Positions 1-6,100 of a stretch of 6,650 nucleotides of DNA are shown piece by piece. Origin of the DNA: an uncultured Gammaproteobacteria bacterium (GTDB taxonomy: Bacteria > Pseudomonadota > Gammaproteobacteria > PS1 > Pseudothioglobaceae); contig CAKMYR010000069.1 of NCBI GenBank assembly GCA_929200175.1, forward strand, positions 1 to 6,650, read 5' to 3'. The notes beneath the pieces are model-generated. The model was not told where the DNA came from, did not search any database, and worked only from the letters and a program-made list of their open reading frames with translations. Numbering within the stretch: position 1 is the stretch's first letter; each line of letters starts with the position of its first letter. Position numbers and translations under genes: made by a program.

Positions 1-100
1 CTAACAACTCTTGCCAGTGTTCTACCCATCCTTTGGCATGGCTAGCGGCTACAGGTACTATGCTGATTTTGTTATCTTGAATAACTGATTTCAAATGCAT
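1..100 (-). CDS. N-terminal fragment of an unidentified protein (runs off left edge)
   Basis: Reading the minus strand from an ATG at 100-98 gives 33 uninterrupted codons up to the left edge, beginning MHLKSVIQDNKISIVPVAAS and continuing with HAKGWVEHWQ. A good ribosome binding site (AAAGG, complement of 105-109) lies 4 bases before this ATG, and a TATAAT box sits further upstream at 127-122, so the start is credible. Bases 1-60 are 50% G+C by hand count, far above the R-M genes to the right, which suggests this gene belongs to the older host background or a different acquisition. The pattern I-x-P-V followed by S-H-A-x-x-W loosely recalls the first strand and helix of some GNAT acetyltransferases, but 33 residues are too few to name a family. 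I do not recognise the gene. Confidence 0.6.
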   Translation of the reverse strand, partial: MHLKSVIQDNKISIVPVAASHAKGWVEHWQELL

Positions 101-121
101 ATTGCCTTTATAAAAAATAGT

Positions 122-127
122 ATTATA
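122..127 (-). promoter_or_regulatory. Candidate -10 box for the leftward gene
   Basis: The minus strand reads TATAAT exactly at 127-122, about 21 bases before the ATG of the leftward gene. No convincing -35 hexamer lies 16-18 bases upstream (the sequence there is mostly A), so the promoter may depend on an activator or be weak. In such AT-rich DNA a TATAAT can occur by chance; its position in front of a gene with a good ribosome binding site is the main support. Confidence 0.4.
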
Positions 128-128
128 C

Positions 129-140
129 TAATGATTATCA
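129..140. promoter_or_regulatory. Fur-box-like motif
   Basis: The minus strand reads TGATAATCATTA here, identical to the central 12 bases of the classical 19-bp Fur consensus. Extended to 19 positions I count 13 matches. It contains a TGAT-ATCA inverted repeat and lies just upstream of the leftward TATAAT, in the -35/-10 spacer, where a repressor would block transcription. If real, the leftward gene would be iron-responsive. The motif is AT-rich, so a chance match in this background is quite possible. Confidence 0.25.
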
Positions 141-183
141 AAGTTTTTTCTCTTAAAAATCTATCTTTTCATAAAAAATATCA

Positions 184-213
184 TTGATATAGTGTTTTTA
201 GCATAATTATGAT
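184..213 (+). promoter_or_regulatory. Candidate sigma70 promoter of the R-M operon
   Basis: TTGATA at 184-189 and TATGAT at 208-213 each match five of six bases of the sigma70 -35 and -10 consensus and are separated by 18 bases. The start of transcription would fall near 220, leaving a leader of about 75 bases before the methyltransferase ATG. A perfect 10-bp palindrome, CATAATTATG at 202-211, overlaps the -10 box and could be a repressor site or simply AT-rich coincidence. A second, poorer pair (TTTACT at 241-246 and TATACT at 262-267, 15-base spacing) lies downstream. Confidence 0.45.
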
Positions 214-229
214 AGGAGATATATAAAAA

Positions 230-262
230 ATATAACCACCTTTACTAAATAGGTGTTTATAT
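230..262. repeat. Imperfect inverted repeat in the R-M leader (possible operator or hairpin)
   Basis: The left arm ATATAACCACCT (230-241) and right arm AGGTGTTTATAT (251-262) are complementary over 12 positions with one mismatch (236/256) and a 9-base loop. The inner five pairs, CACCT/AGGTG, are the only G+C-rich stretch in the region. The repeat sits downstream of the better promoter and 33 bases before the methyltransferase ATG. It has no T-run after it, so it is not a typical terminator. It could be a protein-binding operator or a leader hairpin that tunes translation. No separate controller (C) gene is visible, so any binding protein would be the methyltransferase itself or be encoded elsewhere. 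Confidence 0.45.
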
Positions 263-283
263 ATACTAAAATAGCTTAATTGC

Positions 284-287
284 AGGG
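284..287 (+). promoter_or_regulatory. Ribosome binding site of the methyltransferase
   Basis: AGGG lies 8 bases before the ATG at 296 and supports that start. The encoded protein then begins only six residues before the SAM-binding motif DLFSGIGG, as is usual for compact C5-cytosine methyltransferases. Confidence 0.6.
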
Positions 288-295
288 TTAAATAT

Positions 296-1231
296 ATGAA
301 ATTAAAATTTATAGATTTGTTTTCTGGCATTGGTGGAATTAAAATTGGGTTTATGAATGCTGGTTTTGAATGTATTTATTCTAATGATATAGACCCTAAC
401 TGTAAAAAGACTTTCGACCTAAATTTTAAAAATAATTTAGATGTATCAGGTATCAAAGCTATAAAACCTAGTGGCTTGCCGTCGTATAATATTTTAGTAG
501 GTGGTTTTCCGTGCCAACCTTTTTCAATTGCAGGCTATAGAAAAGGGTTTCACGATACTGGTAGAGGTGATTTATTTTTTGATATTCTTAATCTGTTAAA
601 AGAAAAACCTGTTAATGCTTTTTTATTAGAAAATGTAAAAAATCTTATATCACACGATAGTGGCAAAACCATACAAAAAATTGAAAATAAATTATCTAAA
701 CTAGGATATTTTATATCTTATAAAGTATTAAATACTATGGATTATGCTAATATTCCACAAAATAGAGAAAGAATATATATAGTAGGGTTTAAAAGTGAAA
801 CTTCATTAAAAAAATTTTCATTTCCAAAAAAAACTAGACTAACATTAAATTTATCTGACATATTAGAAAATAAAAAAGTATGTAGTAAATATTATTATAA
901 TGATAAACCTTTATATGAGAAAATAAGCCCTTATATAGTCAAGGAAAATATTGTATATCAATGGAGAAGAAAATATGTTAGAGAAAACAAGTCTGGAGTT
1001 TGCCCGACATTAACAGCTAATATGGGTACTGGTGGTCATAACGTTCCTATAATAAAAGATAAATATGGTATAAGAAAATTGATACCCCGTGAGTGTGCTA
1101 GGCTACAAGGCTTTAAAGATAGTTATGTTTTTCCTGAAATAGCTGACTCTCATTTATATAAACAAATAGGTAATAGTGTTAGCATACCAGTTATAGAAAA
1201 AATAGCACATAATATGAAAAAGGCACTATGA
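296..1231 (+). CDS. Type II DNA (cytosine-5-)-methyltransferase
   Basis: This enzyme transfers a methyl group from S-adenosylmethionine to C5 of a cytosine in the recognition site, protecting host DNA from the partner endonuclease encoded next to it. The ordered motifs of the family are all present: motif I DLFSGIGG (residues 7-14), motif IV GGFPCQPFS (69-77) with catalytic Cys73, motif VI LLENV (110-114) with Glu112, motif VIII QNRERIYIVG (155-164), motif IX RECARLQGF (265-273) and motif X QIGNS (290-294). The target-recognition region lies about 180-262 and holds the block YQWRRKYVREN (221-231) plus PTLTANMGTGGHN (237-249), a sequence shared by a subset of these enzymes. At 311 residues it is a compact, complete member. 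The stop overlaps the endonuclease start in ATGA, so the two are translationally coupled. The recognition sequence cannot be read directly; the partner's NgoFVII-like half weakly suggests a GCSGC/GCNGC-type site. Confidence 0.96.
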   Translation: MKLKFIDLFSGIGGIKIGFMNAGFECIYSNDIDPNCKKTFDLNFKNNLDVSGIKAIKPSGLPSYNILVGGFPCQPFSIAGYRKGFHDTGRGDLFFDILNLLKEKPVNAFLLENVKNLISHDSGKTIQKIENKLSKLGYFISYKVLNTMDYANIPQNRERIYIVGFKSETSLKKFSFPKKTRLTLNLSDILENKKVCSKYYYNDKPLYEKISPYIVKENIVYQWRRKYVRENKSGVCPTLTANMGTGGHNVPIIKDKYGIRKLIPRECARLQGFKDSYVFPEIADSHLYKQIGNSVSIPVIEKIAHNMKKAL

Positions 1232-2355
1232 CTTTTAATAGTTTTTCTGCGAGTAATATAGCTAAATATAAAGCATATTTAGAAATGATAGGGAGTTTAT
1301 CTGGACTCTTTTCTGATAAACCAACTCCATATCTATATTACAGAATTTCAGAAAAAATATATTGTTTAGCTTTTGATGCATGTGATATGTCTCGTAGTGA
1401 TATAGCCCTAGATGCAAGCATAAATAAAATAGATACAGGTATAGGCATAAAAACATTTTTACGAAAAAATAATAAAACATTTCAAAAAATAGCAGAGTTT
1501 AATAAAGCTAAAAATAGTTATGATAATCTAAAAAAAACAGACTTAATTTATAAAATTGCTGAGCTACGAAATGAAAGAATTGAATTTGCAAAAAGAGTTT
1601 CTGGTGTTACTAATACAATATATCATTGCATTGTGAGAGATAAAGGCGTATTTAAAATTTTTGAAGAACCTATGCATAAAATTGATTTATCTAGCATAAA
1701 AATTCACAAGGAAAATAAGCATAATAATATATACAATTTTTGCGATGCTTATGCAGAATATAAATTTAATTTATCTAAAAGCACATTATTAAAACAATTT
1801 AATACAAATAACTTTTTAGCTAATATAAAAATTAAAATAATAGATAATCCTCTAGAATATTTATTAGAGATACTTACAAAAGAACAAAAAACACAAAATA
1901 ATTATATGATTAAAGATACAATATTCCTACCGCTTTATGGTAAAAATTATCATGTACATGAAAAATCTGGTTTAAATCAATGGAATGCTAGTGGTAGAAA
2001 ACGTCATTATAATGAAATCTACATACCTATTCCGCAAAATATTCATAAGATCAAACCGAATTTCTTTCCTGCTAAAGATCAACCATTCAATTTAATTCTA
2101 CCTAACAATAAACTGCTATCTTGCAAGGTATGCCAAGATAATTCAAAAGCACTAATGTCTAATCCAAATAAAGAGTTAGGCAAATGGTTACTGCGTGATA
2201 TACTAGATTTAAAAGAAGGTGAATTATTAACAACTAATAAGCTTGAAGAAATCGGTATTGATTCAGTTAGATTAGAAAAAATCGATAGTAAAACTTATAC
2301 TATAAATTTTTCTAAACTTGATAGTTACGAAAAATTTATTACAGAAACAGAATAA
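1228..2355 (+). CDS. Type II restriction endonuclease with NgoFVII-type C-terminal DNA-binding domain
   Basis: This 375-aa protein is the expected DNA-cleaving partner of the upstream methyltransferase. Its start overlaps the methyltransferase stop by 4 bases, with AAAAGG at 1218-1223 as ribosome binding site. The C-terminal part (about 228-370) carries FLPLYG (233-238), HEKSGLNQWNASGR (244-257), EIYIPIP (263-269), a KALMSNPNKELGKWLLRD block (307-324) and EIGIDSV (341-347). I recognise this pattern from the B3-like DNA-binding half of NgoFVII-type endonucleases. The N-terminal half lacks the HxK motif of the phospholipase D nuclease found in the NgoFVII/BfiI relatives. Instead it has Glu42, Asp62 and a GIGIK motif ending at Lys75, the spacing expected of a PD-(D/E)xK-like site. 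Residues 84-125 (FQKIAEFNK, then KIAELRNERIEF) look helical. The assignment as endonuclease rests on position and the C-terminal match; the catalytic residues are inference. By hand count one line of the gene (1501-1560) is 17% G+C. Confidence 0.82.
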   Translation: MTFNSFSASNIAKYKAYLEMIGSLSGLFSDKPTPYLYYRISEKIYCLAFDACDMSRSDIALDASINKIDTGIGIKTFLRKNNKTFQKIAEFNKAKNSYDNLKKTDLIYKIAELRNERIEFAKRVSGVTNTIYHCIVRDKGVFKIFEEPMHKIDLSSIKIHKENKHNNIYNFCDAYAEYKFNLSKSTLLKQFNTNNFLANIKIKIIDNPLEYLLEILTKEQKTQNNYMIKDTIFLPLYGKNYHVHEKSGLNQWNASGRKRHYNEIYIPIPQNIHKIKPNFFPAKDQPFNLILPNNKLLSCKVCQDNSKALMSNPNKELGKWLLRDILDLKEGELLTTNKLEEIGIDSVRLEKIDSKTYTINFSKLDSYEKFITETE

Positions 2356-2356
2356 T

Positions 2357-3181
2357 TTAGGTGCTTTGTTTAGAATTACTTTTTAGTTTTTCCTCAATCT
2401 TTTGATTGCTGTCGTCAATATCTTTTATAGATTTTTTTATTTCATTTATTTTCTGTATGTCCTCATTACTGGAAGATTTGCCATCTAAAAACAATTTTAT
2501 TTCATATAGTATTTTTTCTTTAAGCTCTTCTAATAAAAAGCCTGAAGAATTGACACCATGTTTTTCTATAAACTTTTCCTTATGTGGCAATACAGACAAG
2601 ATAAGCTTTTTCATCTTTTCTGTATCTGAAAATTTATCTGTTAATCCATTTGTAAATAATTTACATAGTAATACATAATGACTAATAATTGTTGCATAAG
2701 CCTCATAGTAAGAATATAATAGTTCTGACAAATATGGTCTTAGATCATTTGTACTTATATTAATAGAAGACTTTGGTAATGTATTATCAAGTTCAGAAAT
2801 AATTTTAAATGCCTCTTGATATTTAGGATCATTTTCAATATTATCTGATACTTTATCTAGTTTAAAACGACACATTATTTCACATAAAAATTCCCATTGG
2901 CTTAGATGACATATTACTTTCCAAATTGAATCAACGGCTTTTAATTGTTTTTCATATAGTAGATCTTGTCTTTTTTGTAAGTTATTAAATACAAAATCTC
3001 TAATACTTTGCCGTTCTTTTTTTTCATTTTCTAAACGAGCATTAAGTTCCGCTAACTTGCTATCGTATTCATGTTTAACACTTTGGGTTATTTTATTAAT
3101 GATTAGATCTTTTGAACAAAACAATACTATTCCCAATATAGAAGTAGATGTAAGAGTAGGTATCCAATTTTCTATACACAT
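2357..3181 (-). CDS. Single-pass membrane protein with coiled coils, candidate defence accessory
   Basis: This is a 274-aa protein of unknown function. Residues 7-23 form one hydrophobic segment (IPTLTSTSILGIVLFCS) with no signal-peptidase site, so it is probably an N-terminal anchor in the inner membrane. A charged coiled-coil stretch follows at about 33-62 (KHEYDSKLAELNARLENEKK), then a mostly helical region (65-235) and a second, lysine- and glutamate-rich coiled-coil tail (about 238-270). The layout of membrane anchor, KHEYDxKL coiled coil and helical body recurs in uncharacterised proteins that I associate with defence islands; that association is from memory. It starts 14 bases after the stop of the large nuclease gene on the same strand, with AGGA (complement of 3189-3192) 7 bases before the ATG, so the two are almost certainly co-transcribed. 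Its stop lies one base from that of the convergent endonuclease gene. No catalytic motif is visible, so a structural, anchoring or sensing role is likely. Confidence 0.8.
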   Translation of the reverse strand: MCIENWIPTLTSTSILGIVLFCSKDLIINKITQSVKHEYDSKLAELNARLENEKKERQSIRDFVFNNLQKRQDLLYEKQLKAVDSIWKVICHLSQWEFLCEIMCRFKLDKVSDNIENDPKYQEAFKIISELDNTLPKSSINISTNDLRPYLSELLYSYYEAYATIISHYVLLCKLFTNGLTDKFSDTEKMKKLILSVLPHKEKFIEKHGVNSSGFLLEELKEKILYEIKLFLDGKSSSNEDIQKINEIKKSIKDIDDSNQKIEEKLKSNSKQST

Positions 3182-3188
3182 GTTATTT

Positions 3189-3192
3189 TCCT
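3189..3192 (-). promoter_or_regulatory. Ribosome binding site of the membrane coiled-coil gene
   Basis: AGGA on the minus strand lies within the 14-base gap between the stop of the large gene and the ATG at 3181, with 7 bases of spacing. It fixes the start of the downstream gene and shows that it is translated independently from the shared transcript. Confidence 0.6.
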
Positions 3193-3195
3193 ATT

Positions 3196-6100
3196 TCAAT
3201 CTGTAGCATATTCTTCAATAGTACGTGCAGAATCTCGCTCATAATTTTTTGCTACATTTTTTAATGTGTGAGCAAAACGGAAGTAACCAAGCTTTTCTAC
3301 AGCTTTCGTTTTAGCATACCATTTTTTAGCTATATCTTTTTCTGCTTTACCTGTTTTGTCAACCCGATGTACTCCCCTTGAGTTATATATTCCACTACTA
3401 AAACCATTGCATAGATCTTCAGCATCCTCTTCATTTATAACTTGAGCAACAGCTTTATTAATCCATAAGCCATCGGTATCTTCAGGTGCATAAAACAGTA
3501 CTCGTCCAACACATTCTAATGCTATTTCAAGATAACCAGATTCTTTACAAAGAGTTTTTACTTGCTCAAGCCATTGATTAAAATGCTGTGCATCAAATGA
3601 ATTATCAGTTTTAAGTCCTGGAGGTGTTTTCCAACTATGTAATAGCCTCCATGCTTGTGTTGCTTTTGCTTGAGAAACTTTTTTAGTGTTTTTTGTATTT
3701 TTTGATTTATAACATAACTGTATTACTTCAACAAAAAATTTAGGGTCGTTTGCAAGTTTATTTTCAAGAAATTTAGGGTAAGCTTTATCATTATAATCTA
3801 GTAGTGGTAAGTATCCCCATTCTATTTTTAAAATATCTTCTTCAGGAGCTGAAGCATCACTTTGAATAAATTCTATTAGTTTAATAATATGGTACTTATC
3901 TATGCTTTCATCAATTTTATTAGTAGCGTTTAGGTCAAGTAATGCTCTAATACATTGCTTAACTTCAATAGGTTGCTTAGAATACATCATACTATATAAA
4001 CAGTTAATTGCAGCTATAGGCCTATTGTATTTTAATAATTTATCAATTGCATCAGTTAAGTTGCCATCGTTCTCATCATAGGGACTAGCTGTAGCACAAG
4101 ACCAGTATTTATTTTCTTCAGATTTTAACCATTTATATGAACGACTCCAGGTGTTTTTAGTAAATGGTAAGTATGCTAAAAATTGAGCTTTTTGGTCGCT
4201 AGTCCATGTTGATGTATCAAGACTATCACACCATTGACTATTAAGATGGTTACATTTTGCAATACATAAACTGATAAAATCTTGGTGTTTAGTATTTGTA
4301 GTATCTAAAAAAGCAGGTAAAAGCTTTTGTTTAATTATATTATTAATAGAAGCAAGTGCATAGCCTACTATTCTTGGAGCTGTTACAGATTCAGCAAATT
4401 TAATAACCCCGTCAATACCATCTTGTTTAAAAATTTCTTGGATAGCATGTTTTCGTTTTTGGTTAAGATTTTCTTGTTGTTTATCGAAATCATCAGTTTC
4501 TTCGTAGAGTTCATGTTCTCGATCGGTAAAAAGATGCTTATATAAATTCACTAGATTTTTTGGTGCAATTTTATTAGCTATGGTTTCAAGGTTAATAATG
4601 TCTTTATCAGCCATCGCCCACTTTTCTGATGAATGGCGTTGATGTTTTTTAATAAATTTAGTTAAATTTTCCCAAAGTATGAGCCGTTGATTTTCAGATA
4701 GATTAATAACTTCTACTGATGATAGCACTTCTACAAGTTGATTGAAAGCAGACTCTGGTAGCTGATCAAAATAATTAATTAATTCTGCTAACTTAGTTAT
4801 ATCCTTAGTTATGTTATTTTTAGCAAAATCAACGGCAAGTTCGGCATAATAAGATATTTGTTGCCAATATTCCTCTGGTGTTACTGCCTCTTTTCTATCA
4901 ACAGGAATTAAATTTCGCCATTTTGGTTTTTGGGTAGGCGAAGAAGACTGATGAGTATTAGGTAACAGGCTTATTATTAATTTCCAAGCTATATTTGGAT
5001 ATTCTTTTAATAAAGTTTTTATTAGTATTTTACGTTTTTCTATAGGTGCTAAAGTTTGCGGAAGCCACGGTAGCAAAATTGTTGTTAATGAATTAAACGG
5101 TCGATTAGCCCACTGACCACCTGGATCATAGCTAGCAAGTTTTGCTAAATGTAAACAAACCATGCTAAAGTATTTTTCATCCCATGCTAAAGATTCCAAA
5201 GCCCAAAGTAAACCTGATATATAGCATCTACCAAAAACGCCAACACTTTCTTGAGTAAATAATTCATCAAAAGGACAGGGGGTTAATTTTAATGTTTTAT
5301 CTATGAGATTTAAAAATTCATTTGGCGATGCTTCAGCCAACGAAGGTAATAAACAATTTAAGCTAGCCCATATAACCCAGTTGTTGCTATGAAAAATATC
5401 ACGGATTGTCAAAACACATATTTCTTCAGTTTTTTTACTATAACTAATATATTTAGGATTAGCTCCTAAAATTGCTAATCCATCAGCAATTCCTTGACGT
5501 AGTTCTTGAGAGTGTTTTAGTATCTTTCCATGAATGTTAGCAAAAGGTCGTTGTTCAACAGCTAATTCAAAAGCAGGATCAAGCTCCTGTAAAACATCGA
5601 TAGCAATAGATTTAAAACTATCAAGATGATTGTCAAAAATACGTGAACCTAAATTTTTTAACAGCTCATCTCTATTATTAATTTTCCATATGCCTTTTTT
5701 CAGTGATAATACACTATTTGGCATATGTAATATTGCTTGGGCTTTTTGTTGCCATTCTGAATATTCAATTCCGAGTAATTTATTGATAACCGCAGTATCA
5801 TTTTCGTTGTTTTCGTTCCAACAACCAATAAGTATTATTAATGCTATATACGCATCTAGATCTGTATATTGAGTAAGATTGGGGACTTCCTGCAGTTTTT
5901 TTGAAGCTAATATTTCTTGTGGTATTTGCTTGCTACTTTTCTGGATGAATTTTTCTAATAGATCATCTGGTAAATTGTCTTTGGTGATAGTTCCTGCTGA
6001 TCGATTAAATTGTTGAACTTCAGTAACTATTTGTCCCCAAATACCTTTTGGACACTCCGACGATAACTGCGAAATGTGGGAGTGTATCAATGATAATACA

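Noticed and set aside
1262..1480. 72-codon open frame on the minus strand inside the endonuclease gene
   Set aside because: Its product is a run of Phe, Tyr and Leu typical of the reverse complement of a Lys/Asn/Ile-rich gene; it lies entirely within a well-supported coding region.
2340..2420. A bidirectional terminator between the convergent operons
   Set aside because: There are T- and A-runs but no stable G+C-containing stem that I could pair beside them.
2406..2678. 90-codon open frame on the plus strand opposite the membrane coiled-coil gene
   Set aside because: Ser/Phe-rich antisense shadow of the coiled-coil gene; the opposite strand has a good ribosome binding site, a membrane segment and operon position.
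4327..4545. 72-codon open frame on the plus strand opposite the large gene
   Set aside because: Antisense to the conserved helical-repeat region, with no family resemblance.
5500..5540. HGKILKHS in the large protein as a possible Walker A motif
   Set aside because: It lacks the GxxxxGK[ST] spacing (no glycine five residues before the GK, and Ile rather than Ser/Thr follows). It also falls in a conserved helical segment, not after a beta strand.
5630..5872. 80-codon open frame on the plus strand opposite the large gene
   Set aside because: Antisense shadow of the winged-helix-like segment of the large protein; nothing recognisable in its product.
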